In this document: piece after piece, positions 15,641 through 24,165 of the stretch
Numbering within the stretch: position 1 is the first letter of the stretch
Layout: each line of letters opens with the position of its first letter
Assembly (NCBI RefSeq): GCF_001424425.1
Contig: NZ_LMPT01000001.1
Span: 109,371 to 173,370 of the forward strand
DNA length: 64,000 bases
Reading direction: 5' to 3'
From: Acidovorax sp. Leaf191
Lineage (GTDB): Bacteria > Pseudomonadota > Gammaproteobacteria > Burkholderiales > Burkholderiaceae_C
The notes under the pieces: generated by a model
What the model was told of the DNA's origin: nothing
The model's database searches: none
What the model saw: the letters and a program-made list of their open reading frames with translations, nothing else
Translations under genes and position numbers: made by a program

Positions 15641-16963
15641 TCAACCCGTCGAGACCTTGTGCTGCGGACTCCAGCGCCATGCCATGACGCCGTACAGCAC
15701 CGCACCCAACAGCAGCACCGACCCCGCCACGCCCAGCGCCCAATCGAACCCCTGCGCCCTTGAGCCTGCCCGCGCCAGCAGCGCGGCGGCCATGGGCGGG
15801 CCGGCGATCTGCCCGATGCCGTACAGCGCCGTCATCAGGCCGGTGAAGCCCGCACCCGCCTGCGGCCACTGGTAACGCGCCTCCTGCAGCGCAAAGAACG
15901 TGATGGCCGTGAACGGCAGGCCCAGCAGCAGGCTGCCCAGCGCAAAGCCCGCAGGCCCGGGCCACAGCACGCCCAGCGCCACCCCGCCGGCCTGCAGCAC
16001 ATAGGCCGCGGCCAGCAGCCAGCGCCGGTCGCGCGTGGGGGCGATGCGCGTGGACAGCAGCGCGCCCAGCGCGACACCCGCGCCGAAGATGGGCCAGAAC
16101 AGGTCGGGCCACACCGAGCCCGCGGGCAGTGCGGCGCGCGCAATGACCGGCAGGAAGGTGGCGGTGACGATGTACCCCAGGCCCGCCAGGCCGTAGGCGA
16201 TGGCGAGCAAGGCCCGCTCCGCAGCCGGGCGTGGTGCAGGCGTCGCTGATGCCGCACCGGTGCTGCCGGGCGCGGCAGCCAGGGGCGCCTCACCCCCCTG
16301 GAACACCGCCCACGCGCCCGCGCACAGCACGGCTGCGAGCAGGCTGAAGGCCGCCCAGCCGGCCGCGGCGCTCCAGCCCGCGGCCACCATGGCACTGGTG
16401 GGCAGGCCGGTGATGACGATGCCCAGCCCCGGCCCGCAAAAAATCAGCCCGCCCCACGCCGGGCGTCCCAGGTGCGCCAGCCGCCCCATGCACCAGTTGG
16501 CCGTGCCCAGGAACACCAGCGCGCTGGCCACGCCCGCCAGCATGCGCAGCAGCGGCCACGCCGCAGGCCAGGGCAGTGCCAGCATGCCGGTGAGGAGCAC
16601 GGTGGCCACCAGCCCGCAGCGCACCAGCGTGGCATTGCCGGGCACGCCACCCAGCCGACGGCCCAGCCAGGGCAACGCCATGTACAAGAGCGCCCCCGCC
16701 AGGTAGCCGGCGTAGTTGGCCGTGGCCAGCCAGCTGCCGGTGGCGATGTCGACCACGCCGTCGTGCAGCATCATGGGCAGGAGCGGGGTGAAGGCGAAGC
16801 GGCCGATGCCCATGGCCGCGGCCAGTGCGGCCATGCCGGCCAGGGCCACGCGCAGCGCTGCGGCGCCGTCGGTGTGCGGATGATCGGCGGAGGGAGAAAG
16901 AGACGCCTGGGTCACGGTGCAGGGTGGCGAAGGGTTGCCACGGGGGTGGAGGGTGCTTATCAT
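15641..16963 (-). CDS. YbfB/YjiJ-family MFS transporter
   Basis: A 440-residue transporter with 12 hydrophobic helices. The first carries AAAMGIGRFAFTPLLPMM, the hallmark of the YbfB/YjiJ group. Substrates of this group are poorly known. The ATG at 16963 has no clear ribosome site, and a GTG 48 bp further in (VTQASL) is an alternative start. The gene diverges from a LysR regulator across a 42-bp AT-rich gap containing a dyad, so the regulator probably controls it. Confidence 0.87.
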   Translation of the reverse strand: MISTLHPRGNPSPPCTVTQASLSPSADHPHTDGAAALRVALAGMAALAAAMGIGRFAFTPLLPMMLHDGVVDIATGSWLATANYAGYLAGALLYMALPWLGRRLGGVPGNATLVRCGLVATVLLTGMLALPWPAAWPLLRMLAGVASALVFLGTANWCMGRLAHLGRPAWGGLIFCGPGLGIVITGLPTSAMVAAGWSAAAGWAAFSLLAAVLCAGAWAVFQGGEAPLAAAPGSTGAASATPAPRPAAERALLAIAYGLAGLGYIVTATFLPVIARAALPAGSVWPDLFWPIFGAGVALGALLSTRIAPTRDRRWLLAAAYVLQAGGVALGVLWPGPAGFALGSLLLGLPFTAITFFALQEARYQWPQAGAGFTGLMTALYGIGQIAGPPMAAALLARAGSRAQGFDWALGVAGSVLLLGAVLYGVMAWRWSPQHKVSTG

Positions 16964-16976
16964 CTTAGCAAGAGAT

Positions 16977-16993
16977 TGAATTTTTGTAATTCA
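16977..16993. promoter_or_regulatory. LysR-type dyad in the divergent promoter
   Basis: TGAAT, seven bases, ATTCA: a T-N11-A dyad typical of LysR-type regulator sites. It is the only AT-rich patch between the divergent MFS (16963) and LysR (17006) starts. Confidence 0.5.
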
Positions 16994-17005
16994 TACTTTT
17001 TAAAG

Positions 17006-17875
17006 ATGGAAAAAGCCCCACCCCTTCTGGACCTGGCCGCCCTCGACATTTTCCGCACCGTGGCGGTAGAGGGCAGCGTCACGCGCGCTGCCGAGCGGCT
17101 GTCGCGTGTGCAGTCCAACGTGACCACGCGGGTGCGCCAGTTGGAGGCCGACCTGGGCACGCCGCTATTCCTGCGCGAGGGCAAGCGCATGGCGCTCACG
17201 CCCGAGGGCCAGGTACTGCTGGGCTATGCCGACCGGCTGCTCGCGCTGGCCGAGGAGGCGCGGCAGGCGCTGCAACCCGGCCCGCCCGCCGGCCGCCTGC
17301 GACTGGGATCGATGGAAAGCACCGCGGCCAGCCGCCTGCCCGCGCCGCTGGCGCGGCTGCACAGCCAGTGGCCCGGCGTGGCGCTGGAGCTGACGACCGC
17401 CGCGACCCGCGTGCTGGTGGAACGCCTGCGCGCGCACGCGCTCGACGCGGTGCTGGTGGCCTGGCCACCGGGCCAGCCCGCCGACCCGGCCCTGGAAACC
17501 CGGCCGGTGTTCACGGAAGAGCTGCTGCTGGTCCTGCCCGCCGGCCACCCGCATGCCGCCGGCCCCGACCAGGTGCAGCCCGGCACGCTGGCGGTGTTCG
17601 AGCCCGGCTGCACCTACCGCCGCATCGCGCAAGAGTGGTTCGCGCCCCGGCGGCAGCCGATGCAGTTGCTGGAGCTGGGCTCGTACCACGCCATCCTGGC
17701 GAGTGTGGCGGGCGGCGGCTGCGCGGGCATCGTGCCGCGCTCGGTGCTCAGCATCTCGCCGCACGCGGCCTTGCTGAGCCAGCAGCCGATCACCACCATC
17801 ACCACCTTGCTGACCTGGCGCCAGGGCTACCGCTCGGCCGCGCTCGATGCGCTGCAGCAGGTGCTGGTCGACTGA
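17006..17875 (+). CDS. LysR-family transcriptional regulator
   Basis: A 289-residue regulator. The N-terminal winged helix includes DIFRTVAVEGSVTRAAERL and RVQSNVTTRVRQLEADLG. The substrate-binding domain follows from about residue 92. It diverges from the YbfB-type transporter and probably regulates it and itself. The effector is not evident. Downstream is a pyrimidine-rich gap before the nitronate monooxygenase gene. Confidence 0.9.
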   Translation: MEKAPPLLDLAALDIFRTVAVEGSVTRAAERLSRVQSNVTTRVRQLEADLGTPLFLREGKRMALTPEGQVLLGYADRLLALAEEARQALQPGPPAGRLRLGSMESTAASRLPAPLARLHSQWPGVALELTTAATRVLVERLRAHALDAVLVAWPPGQPADPALETRPVFTEELLLVLPAGHPHAAGPDQVQPGTLAVFEPGCTYRRIAQEWFAPRRQPMQLLELGSYHAILASVAGGGCAGIVPRSVLSISPHAALLSQQPITTITTLLTWRQGYRSAALDALQQVLVD

Positions 17876-17924
17876 CCGCCTTCAGCTCGTTTCCCCTTTC
17901 TTTGTTTCCCACTTCATTTCCTTC

Positions 17925-17940
17925 TTTCTTTCTTTCTTTC
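17925..17940. repeat. TTTC tetranucleotide tract
   Basis: Four perfect TTTC units inside a longer C/T-only stretch (about 17893-17940), 14 bp before the nitronate monooxygenase ATG. Such a short tract is unlikely to be strongly phase-variable. Confidence 0.8.
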
Positions 17941-17953
17941 ACGGAACGTCACC

Positions 17954-19132
17954 ATGCCCGACCGCAGCCTGCGCACCGCCCTCTCCCTTCGCCTGCCCAT
18001 CGTGCAGGGGCCCATGACCGGCGCCGACACGCCGGCCCTGGCGGCCGCCGTGTCGGCGGCCGGCGGGCTGGGCACGCTGGGCTGCGGCATGCGCTCGCCG
18101 GCGGCCATGGCCGAGGCTGCCGCCGAGGTGCGTCGCCGCACCGACCGGCCCTTCGGCCTCAACCTCTTCGTGCAGGACACGCCCACGCCCGATGCCGCCA
18201 CCGTCGATTTGGCGCTGGCGCGCGTGGCGCCGCTGTACGCCGAGTTCGGCCTGCAGGCCGCCGTGCCCGCACGCTGGTGCGAGGACTTCCGTGCGCAGTT
18301 CGATGCCCTGGTCGAGGCGCGGCCCGCGGTGGCCAGCTTCACCTTTGGCATCCTCACGGCCGCACAGGTCGAGCGACTGCACAGCGCGGGCTGCTACGTG
18401 ATCGGCACGGCCACGACGGTGGCCGAAGCCCTGGCCTGGGCCGACGTGGGGGCCGATGCCGTGTGCGCATCGGGCATGGAGGCCGGGGGCCACCGCGGCA
18501 CCTTTTTGCCCACGGGCCGGCCGCAGGCCGAGGGACTTGCGCCTGCTGGCTCCACCATGCGTGCGGGGATGCCATCACAGGCCGACTTCGCCGCATCGAT
18601 GGTGGGCGTGATGGCCCTGGTGCCGCAGTGCGTCGATGCGCTGCGCCCCCGCGGCGTGGCCGTGATCGCGGCCGGCGGCATCATGGACGGCCGCGGCATC
18701 GCTGCGGCGCAGGCGCTGGGGGCCGAGGCCGTGCAGATGGGCACCGCCTTCCTCGCCTGCGACGAATCGGGCATCGGCCGCGCCTACCGCGACGCCATGG
18801 CCCAGGCCATCGCCACCGACACGCGCACGACCCGCGTGTTCTCGGGCCGCCCGGCGCGCGGCATCGTCAACCCCATGCTGCAGAAGCTGCACGCCCACGA
18901 GACCGATGTGCCGGCCTACCCCGTGCAGAACGCCCTCACCGGCGCCCTGCGCCGGGCCAGCGCCGAAGCCGGCCGCGCAGACCACCTCTCGCTGTGGGCC
19001 GGCCAGGGCGTGGCCGGGGTGCGGCCCATGCCGGCCGCACAGCTGGTGGCCGCGCTGGAAGCGGAATGGCGGGCTGCGCTGGCTGCGCTGGCTGCGCAAG
19101 CGGCGCTGCTGCAAGCGCAGCAACGCTATTGA
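17954..19132 (+). CDS. Nitronate monooxygenase (2-nitropropane dioxygenase family)
   Basis: A 392-residue FMN-dependent TIM-barrel enzyme. Signatures are PIVQGPMTGADTP near the start, SAAGGLGTLGCG, GLNLFV, the FMN/active-site loop ASGMEAGGHRGTF, and AAGGIMDGRGIAAAQALGAEAVQMGTA-type phosphate-binding strands, here split over residues about 235-262. The family oxidises alkyl nitronates to carbonyls and nitrite, detoxifying nitro compounds such as propionate-3-nitronate. It stands alone. A dispersed repeat overlaps its end. Confidence 0.9.
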   Translation: MPDRSLRTALSLRLPIVQGPMTGADTPALAAAVSAAGGLGTLGCGMRSPAAMAEAAAEVRRRTDRPFGLNLFVQDTPTPDAATVDLALARVAPLYAEFGLQAAVPARWCEDFRAQFDALVEARPAVASFTFGILTAAQVERLHSAGCYVIGTATTVAEALAWADVGADAVCASGMEAGGHRGTFLPTGRPQAEGLAPAGSTMRAGMPSQADFAASMVGVMALVPQCVDALRPRGVAVIAAGGIMDGRGIAAAQALGAEAVQMGTAFLACDESGIGRAYRDAMAQAIATDTRTTRVFSGRPARGIVNPMLQKLHAHETDVPAYPVQNALTGALRRASAEAGRADHLSLWAGQGVAGVRPMPAAQLVAALEAEWRAALAALAAQAALLQAQQRY

Positions 19133-19186
19133 TTTAATAGCTGCCTGCGCCTTCTGGAAAAGCGATAGCGGCCCATTTGAATCAAA
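19127..19186 (+). repeat. Dispersed palindromic repeat, copy C
   Basis: AATAGCTGCCTGCGCCTTC, a short spacer, AAAGCGATAGCGGCCCATTT. It is a diverged member of the same family and overlaps the last codons and stop of the nitronate monooxygenase gene. Confidence 0.7.
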
Positions 19187-19224
19187 AATCCCGACGCCAA
19201 GGCCAAGGTTTGCGTCGTCTGCGC

Positions 19225-19253
19225 CTTGGCTTCGACAGGCTCAGCCCGAACGG
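19225..19253 (+). repeat. TTCGACAGGCTCAGCCCG repeat, copy 1
   Basis: CTTGGCTTCGACAGGCTCAG followed by CCCGAACGG. The same 21-base core (from GGCTTCG) recurs at 31458-31481. This motif is a common dispersed intergenic element in Comamonadaceae and other proteobacteria. Confidence 0.8.
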
Positions 19254-19330
19254 ATGAGGGGCGGGGTTAGAGCCGCGCAGGGTAAGGGCCCCGGCCCTCG
19301 CAACTGGCGCGCCCCCAACGCCAGCGCACC

Positions 19331-19489
19331 CGTGGAACCGGCTTTGCCGGGCCAGGGGGTGCGTCCCCCTGTGGGGGAAGCGGCGCGCAGCCGCTCAGGG
19401 GGGCCACCTGTCCTTCCCGTGGAACCGGCTTTGCCGGGCCACTGGGTGCGTCCCCCTCGGGGGATGGCGCGCAGCGCCTCAGGGGGGCT
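19331..19489. repeat. Two tandem copies of an 87-bp unit with CCCCCTGAGCGGC palindromes
   Basis: CGTGGAACCGGCTTTGCCGG begins at 19331 and again at 19418, an 87-bp period. Each unit runs on into GTGCGTCCCCC...GGGG and a CCGCTCAGGGGGG-type palindrome. Relatives of the palindrome lie at 20573-20644 and 40158-40209. Confidence 0.85.
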
Positions 19490-20464
19490 TCACTGCCTCC
19501 AGGGCAGTTCGCGCGCAGGCCCCAGGATGACAGGCGGCTGCGCATTGATCTTTTCACCCGCCAACACGCGTTCGTACATCCGCAGGTAATTGCGCGCCAT
19601 GCGCTCGGCGCCAAAGTGGTCGACCACGTGCTGGTGGCAGGCCCGGGCGTCGAAGCGGTTGTTGCGCACCGCCTCGGCCAGCACGTTCGCCTCGGCCGAC
19701 AGCACGCCGCAGTGCAGCGGCACCAGCTCGGGCAGCGCGCCATACGGCGTGGAGAACACCGGGCACCCGAAGTACAGGCTCTCGATCACCGCCAGGCCGA
19801 AGGGCTCGTGCCAGCGCACCGGAAAGATGAGCCCGCGCGACGCGTTGAGCAGCCCGGTCTTCTGCGTGCCGCCCACCATGCCGTGGAAATGGATCTTGCG
19901 CGACAGCGTCCAGCGAAAGCCCCGCTTGAAGTTGATGCGCGTGCCGCCCAGCACATCGAGCTCCACCCCCGCGCGCAGTGCCACCTTGATCGCCCCGCGC
20001 ACATTCTTCACCCCCCAGGCCGCCTTGCCCAGAAAGTGGTAGCGCGGGCGCGGCACGTTGAAGTCCACCGGGCCGTAGCCGCTCCAGTCCAGACCGTTGT
20101 AGACGAATTCGGTGGAGCCGTACCGCGCCGCATGGTCGCGCGACAGGAACACGGTGTTCAGCGGCAGCGGCTTGGGCTTGCGCGCGTTGCCGTGCTCGGT
20201 CACCAGGTAGGGCTTGGCCAGCTCGGTGCGCGGGTTGAACTGGAAGTGCGTGATGTCCACGCCCTTCGGGATCTGCCCTTCCCACGGCTCGTCCGGGCGG
20301 ATGGGCAGCACGTCGCCGAAGTCGCAGGTCGAGCCCTCGGGCACCAGGTAGCTCACCCGGTGGCCTTGCTGGACCAGGGTCTTGCCCAGGTCCCAGATCA
20401 CGCGCTCGGTACCGCCATAGCCGTAGACGGGGATGGGGGAGTTGTTGACCAGCAGGATGTGCAT
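19490..20464 (-). CDS. Glycosyltransferase, GT4/GT-B type
   Basis: A 324-residue protein starting at MHILLVNNSPIPVYGYGGTE (ATG 20464), the usual N-terminus of GT4 enzymes that bind the acceptor through a Gly-rich loop. The C-terminal donor domain has FPVRWHEPFGLAVIESLYFG with the nucleotide-sugar glutamates (HEPFG...E). It is cytoplasmic or membrane-associated. It heads away from an O-antigen ligase and a WaaE-like enzyme on the same strand, so it probably builds LPS or capsule sugars. The donor sugar is unknown. Confidence 0.85.
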   Translation of the reverse strand: MHILLVNNSPIPVYGYGGTERVIWDLGKTLVQQGHRVSYLVPEGSTCDFGDVLPIRPDEPWEGQIPKGVDITHFQFNPRTELAKPYLVTEHGNARKPKPLPLNTVFLSRDHAARYGSTEFVYNGLDWSGYGPVDFNVPRPRYHFLGKAAWGVKNVRGAIKVALRAGVELDVLGGTRINFKRGFRWTLSRKIHFHGMVGGTQKTGLLNASRGLIFPVRWHEPFGLAVIESLYFGCPVFSTPYGALPELVPLHCGVLSAEANVLAEAVRNNRFDARACHQHVVDHFGAERMARNYLRMYERVLAGEKINAQPPVILGPARELPWRQ

Positions 20465-20572
20465 GAAGAGGGCTCTCGTCTCAGTTGTCCATGGTGCCAA
20501 GCGCCGCCCGCAACCGTTGAAACTGGCGCGGACCAGTCCAGGGCAGCCTAGCAAGGGCCGCCCCGCAGCGAG

Positions 20573-20644
20573 GGCTGCGTCCCCCTGCCCGCATTGCGCA
20601 GCAATGCGAGAGCGGGGGGAAGCGGCAAAGCCGCTCAGGGGGGT
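20573..20644. repeat. GCGTCCCCCT...CCGCTCAGGGGGG palindromic repeat
   Basis: The outer arms (GTCCCCCTG...CAGGGGGG) enclose two nested hairpins, GCATTGC/GCAATGC and GCGGCAAAGCCGC. It lies immediately downstream of the O-antigen ligase stop (20652), where it could end transcription. Confidence 0.7.
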
Positions 20645-20651
20645 GTCGCAT

Positions 20652-21905
20652 CTAAAACGGCCGTCCGCACCCAATGCGCGCGCGCCGCTCATGCAGGGCG
20701 GCCAGCAGCAGCGGGCACATGAAGAGGTAGAACATGTTGCCGCTGTTGTGCGCCAGAAAGACCTGCGTGAGGCCGAAGCCGATGTACGACAGCGGCAACA
20801 GCACGCCCATGAGGCACAGCGACAGCGATTCGCGGTCCATCTTGCCCGAACCGTCGCGGATGCGCCGGGCCGTCGGCCAGAACATCACGAGCGGGATGCC
20901 ATAGAAGGCCAGCAGCAACAGCACGCCCGGAATGCCGCGCTTGGCGAACAGGTCCAGCACTTCGTTGTGCGCATGGCCGAACTCCAGCACCACGGGGTGC
21001 GCCTGCCCGGCCGCCACACGGCGCGCCTTCTCCTCGATGTACCCGGCGCGGCCCCAGCCCGTCAACGGCCGGTCCCAGCCCATCTGCCAGGCCAGGTGCC
21101 AGTGGGCCAGGCGCTGGCCCACCGAGCTGCGTCCGTCCCCGCGCTGCTGGTAGGTCTGCACCTCCGCCCGCGCTTCGTCCACGCGCTGCTCCACCGCCGG
21201 CACCTGCGACAGGGCCGCGGCCACCAGCGCCAGCGCGCACAGCCCCCAGTACACGCGCCGCTGGCCCGTGGTGCGCACCAGCAGCCAAGCGCACACGGGC
21301 AGCAGCAGCACCAGCGCCAGCCAGCCGCCGCGCGACTGCGACAGCACCGACCCCGCAGCGCCGAGGACCACGGCGGCGGCCAGCAGCAAGCGCTGCCACA
21401 GCACCCAGCGCCGCCACTGCACCACCAGCAGCAGGCCGCTCATCACAGCCAGCAGCATGCTCAGATTGCCGTACTGGATGGCATTGGTGAACCCGTTGGC
21501 GCGCGGCAGCGCCATCACGAAGGTCTGGTACAGCCCGACGATGCCGCTGCCCACCGCGCCCACGGCCACCCCCATCCACAGCCACGAGGCGCGGGGCTCG
21601 AACGTCATGAGGTAGAAGATGCACGGGAGCGCCAGCAGGTACTTGACGGGGCGGTCCATGCTGCCCCAGCCCCAGGTCGCCCCCACATCCAGCAGCCACA
21701 AGGCCGCCATGCACGTAAAGGCCGCCGTCAGCCACCACGCGGCACGCGGCGCAGGGCGCTTCCACCAGACAGGTGCACTCGCAAGCGCCGCCAGCAGCAG
21801 CAGCGCTGCACCGTAGGAATAGCCCGAAGGCAGCCACAGCGCGAAGCCAGGCACCATGAACGCACCGACGCTCGCACAGCGCCCTAACCAACGGTAGGTC
21901 TTCAT
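20652..21905 (-). CDS. O-antigen ligase family protein
   Basis: A 417-residue membrane protein with about 11-12 hydrophobic helices and one large periplasmic loop (about residues 225-320). The loop holds RLAHWHLAWQMGWDRPLTGWG and the conserved His in FGHAHNEVLDLFAKRG. The SQSRGGWLAL motif is typical of WaaL/Wzy-C enzymes. It joins undecaprenyl-linked polysaccharide to lipid A-core, or polymerises it, on the periplasmic face. The ATG (21905-21903) overlaps the upstream glycosyltransferase TGA by one base, so translation is coupled. Confidence 0.9.
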   Translation of the reverse strand: MKTYRWLGRCASVGAFMVPGFALWLPSGYSYGAALLLLAALASAPVWWKRPAPRAAWWLTAAFTCMAALWLLDVGATWGWGSMDRPVKYLLALPCIFYLMTFEPRASWLWMGVAVGAVGSGIVGLYQTFVMALPRANGFTNAIQYGNLSMLLAVMSGLLLVVQWRRWVLWQRLLLAAAVVLGAAGSVLSQSRGGWLALVLLLPVCAWLLVRTTGQRRVYWGLCALALVAAALSQVPAVEQRVDEARAEVQTYQQRGDGRSSVGQRLAHWHLAWQMGWDRPLTGWGRAGYIEEKARRVAAGQAHPVVLEFGHAHNEVLDLFAKRGIPGVLLLLAFYGIPLVMFWPTARRIRDGSGKMDRESLSLCLMGVLLPLSYIGFGLTQVFLAHNSGNMFYLFMCPLLLAALHERRARIGCGRPF

Positions 21906-22720
21906 CACCGGATCACACGGCCTGTCAGGCTGTCTCGGTCGTAGTGCAGCGCTGCATAACGAAAGAACCCCTCCAGCGCCACAAAAAGACAATACAGAAA
22001 ACCCGCGCCGCCGCACAGGAACCCCAGGCGAAACACATACAGGCGCAGGAACATCGACAGGCCCGAGGCCAGGCCGCGCACCACCCCGCCGCGCTGGCCC
22101 TTCTCGGCGCGCTTGGCGGCGCCGAGCATCACGTACTGCGTGAGCTTCTCCAGGCTGCCGCGCACCGTGGTGCGCGAGTAGTGCAGCAGGCGCGCCTTGA
22201 TCAGGCGGCGCGGCACGTCGCCGCCGCCGGGCTGGGGATGCAATTGGGCTTGCTCGTGCACCACGCCGGTGTATTCCTTGACCATGCGGCGCACGAAGAG
22301 CCGCTCGATCTGCGACTGCGAGCGAAAGTGCGTGAGCTCGTGCCCGAACGCCACCATGCGCCAGCGGATCTTCCACACGGCCTGCTCGCCCGAGCGCACG
22401 ATGGCCTGCAGCTCCTGCGCGAACGCAGGCGTCATCACCTCGTCACTGTCGAGAAAGAAGATGTAGTCGCCGCGGGCGTGGGCCAGCAGGCGGTTGCGCT
22501 GCACGGCAAAGCCCTGCCAGTCGGGGTGGCTGTGCACTTCGGCACCCAGGCCCTGCGCGATGGCCACGGTGCCATCGGTGCTGCCGCTGTCCACCACCAG
22601 CAGTTGGTCCGCGAACGCGGCACTGCGCAAGCAGGCTTCGATGCGGTGCGCCTCGTTGTGGGACAGCACCGCCACCGTCAACATGGGCGACGGCGTGCCG
22701 CCCCCGGCTGCCACTGACAT
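21905..22720 (-). CDS. Glycosyltransferase family 2, WaaE/KdtX-like
   Basis: A 271-residue enzyme from the ATG at 22720; ATG 22684 (MLTVAVLSHNEA) fits family starts as well, and neither has a clear ribosome site. GT-A motifs are LSHNEAHRIEACL, VVDSGSTDGT and the metal-binding FLDSDEV. The region after (WRMVAFGHELTH, ERLFVRR) and two C-terminal hydrophobic segments match WaaE-like beta-1,4-glucosyltransferases of LPS core. It lies between the zinc-finger gene (stop 22724) and the ligase gene, with no gaps. Confidence 0.88.
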   Translation of the reverse strand: MSVAAGGGTPSPMLTVAVLSHNEAHRIEACLRSAAFADQLLVVDSGSTDGTVAIAQGLGAEVHSHPDWQGFAVQRNRLLAHARGDYIFFLDSDEVMTPAFAQELQAIVRSGEQAVWKIRWRMVAFGHELTHFRSQSQIERLFVRRMVKEYTGVVHEQAQLHPQPGGGDVPRRLIKARLLHYSRTTVRGSLEKLTQYVMLGAAKRAEKGQRGGVVRGLASGLSMFLRLYVFRLGFLCGGAGFLYCLFVALEGFFRYAALHYDRDSLTGRVIR

Positions 22721-22723
22721 CAA

Positions 22724-22930
22724 TCAATGACCAGCGTGTACGTGCTCGCCCGCCTTGAGGCGGTAGACGGTTCCGCAGTAGGGGCACTTGGCCTCGCCGG
22801 AGCGGGCCACGTCCAGGTACACCTTGGGGTGGGTGTTCCAGATCTTCATATCGGCCTTGGGGCTGGGGCAGAAGACGCCACCCTGGGGGTTGAGGTCCTT
22901 GGCCAGCAATTCGATGACAGCTTGCGACAT
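22724..22930 (-). CDS. Small zinc-finger protein (zf-CHCC type)
   Basis: A 68-residue protein from ATG 22930 (MSQAVIELLAKDLN). It carries FCPSP, a central His in WNTHPKVYLDV and CPYCGTVYRL, the C-H-C-C zinc pattern shared with the small mitochondrial complex I subunit NDUFS6. In beta-proteobacteria it is a conserved small protein usually next to ilvE, as here; its role is not established. Its stop touches the start of the glycosyltransferase gene, so it may share a transcript with the LPS cluster. Confidence 0.85.
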   Translation of the reverse strand: MSQAVIELLAKDLNPQGGVFCPSPKADMKIWNTHPKVYLDVARSGEAKCPYCGTVYRLKAGEHVHAGH

Positions 22931-23068
22931 ATGTATTCGTTTTCCTTGATGCACCGCCGCGGCGGCGGTGCTTGAAACTGGCCTGCCCGGTGCACCCGGG
23001 CACCCGGTCGCCCTGGGGCGGGCTGTGCCGGGGGGTGGAGTCCGCGCAGCGGCTCCGTCAGGGCTGGG

Positions 23069-24019
23069 TCACACCTTCGTGAGCCAATGGGCGTATTGGG
23101 GGTTGCGGCCGTTGACGATGTCGAAGAACGCGGCCTGGATCTTTTCGGTGATCGGGCCGCGGCTGCCCACATAGCCGTCCTTGCCAAGCTCGATGCGGTC
23201 CAGCTCGCGGATCGGCGTCACTTCGGCCGCGGTGCCGGTGAAGAAGGCTTCGTCGGCGATGTAGACCTCGTCGCGCGTGATGCGCTTTTGCACGATCTCC
23301 AGGCCCAGGTCCTTGGCGATGTGGAACACCGTGTTGCGGGTGATGCCGTTCAAGGCCCCCGCCGACAGGTCGGGCGTGTAGATCACGCCGTTCTTCACCA
23401 CGAAGATGTTCTCGCCCGCGCCTTCGGACACAAAGCCGGAGCTGTCGAGCAGTAGCGCTTCGTCGTAGCCGTCGTCGAGCGCTTCCATGTTGGCGAGGAT
23501 CGAGTTGGTGTAGTTGCTCACCGCCTTGGCCTGCGTCATGGTGATGTTGACGTGGTGGCGCGTGTAGCTGCTGGTCTTGACGCGGATGCCGCGCTTCATG
23601 CCCTCTTCGCCCAGGTAGGCGCCCCAGGCCCAGGCCGCCACCATCAGGTGGATCTGGTTGCCCTTGGGCGACACCCCCAGCTTTTGCGAGCCGATCCAGG
23701 TCAGCGGGCGCAGGTAGCCCGATTCGAGCTTGTTCTCGCGCACCACGGCCCTCTGGGCTTCGTTCACCTCTTCCTGGGTGAACGGGATCTTCATGCGCAG
23801 GATCTTGGCGCTGTTGAACAGGCGCTCGGTGTGCTCCTGCAGGCGGAAGATGGCCGTGCCGTCCGCCGTCTTGTAGGCACGCACGCCTTCGAACGCGCCA
23901 CAGCCGTAGTGCAGGGTGTGGGTCAGTACGTGGATCTTGGCGTCGCGCCAGTCCACCATCTGGCCGTCCATCCAGATCTTGCCGTCACGATCGGCCATCG
24001 AGGGAACTACGGGGCTCAT
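23069..24019 (-). CDS. ilvE: Branched-chain amino acid aminotransferase
   Basis: A 316-residue class IV PLP aminotransferase. LHYGCGAFEGVRAY lies near residues 36-49. The PLP lysine is K165 in TQAKAVSNYTNS, and the cofactor phosphate loop is SGFVSEGAGENIFVV. It interconverts Leu, Ile and Val with their 2-oxo acids using glutamate/2-oxoglutarate. The start at 24019 is preceded by AAAGGAT. It is followed by the small zinc-finger gene after a 138-bp gap with GC-rich palindromes. Confidence 0.95.
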   Translation of the reverse strand: MSPVVPSMADRDGKIWMDGQMVDWRDAKIHVLTHTLHYGCGAFEGVRAYKTADGTAIFRLQEHTERLFNSAKILRMKIPFTQEEVNEAQRAVVRENKLESGYLRPLTWIGSQKLGVSPKGNQIHLMVAAWAWGAYLGEEGMKRGIRVKTSSYTRHHVNITMTQAKAVSNYTNSILANMEALDDGYDEALLLDSSGFVSEGAGENIFVVKNGVIYTPDLSAGALNGITRNTVFHIAKDLGLEIVQKRITRDEVYIADEAFFTGTAAEVTPIRELDRIELGKDGYVGSRGPITEKIQAAFFDIVNGRNPQYAHWLTKV

Positions 24020-24165
24020 GGGTATCCTTTGTTGCTGTGGGTCGCAAAGGCGAGATTTTAGGCGACAGCGACCGCCAGGCCGCCATGGGGCGCACCCTGT
24101 ACCGGCACGGCCGCCCACCGCGCTGCACGCCGGCGGGGGCTGCGCGGCAGCGGTGCCGATGCTGT

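Larger units (their letters stand above)
19133..19489. other. Repeat-filled gap without genes
   Basis: It contains, in order, dispersed repeat C, a copy of the TTCGACAGGCTCAGCCCG repeat (19225-19253), and two tandem copies of an 87-bp unit. No open frame here looks like a protein. Confidence 0.8.

Noticed and set aside
17893..17940. Phase-variable promoter of the nitronate monooxygenase gene
   Set aside because: Only four TTTC units and no evidence of a role in spacing promoter elements.
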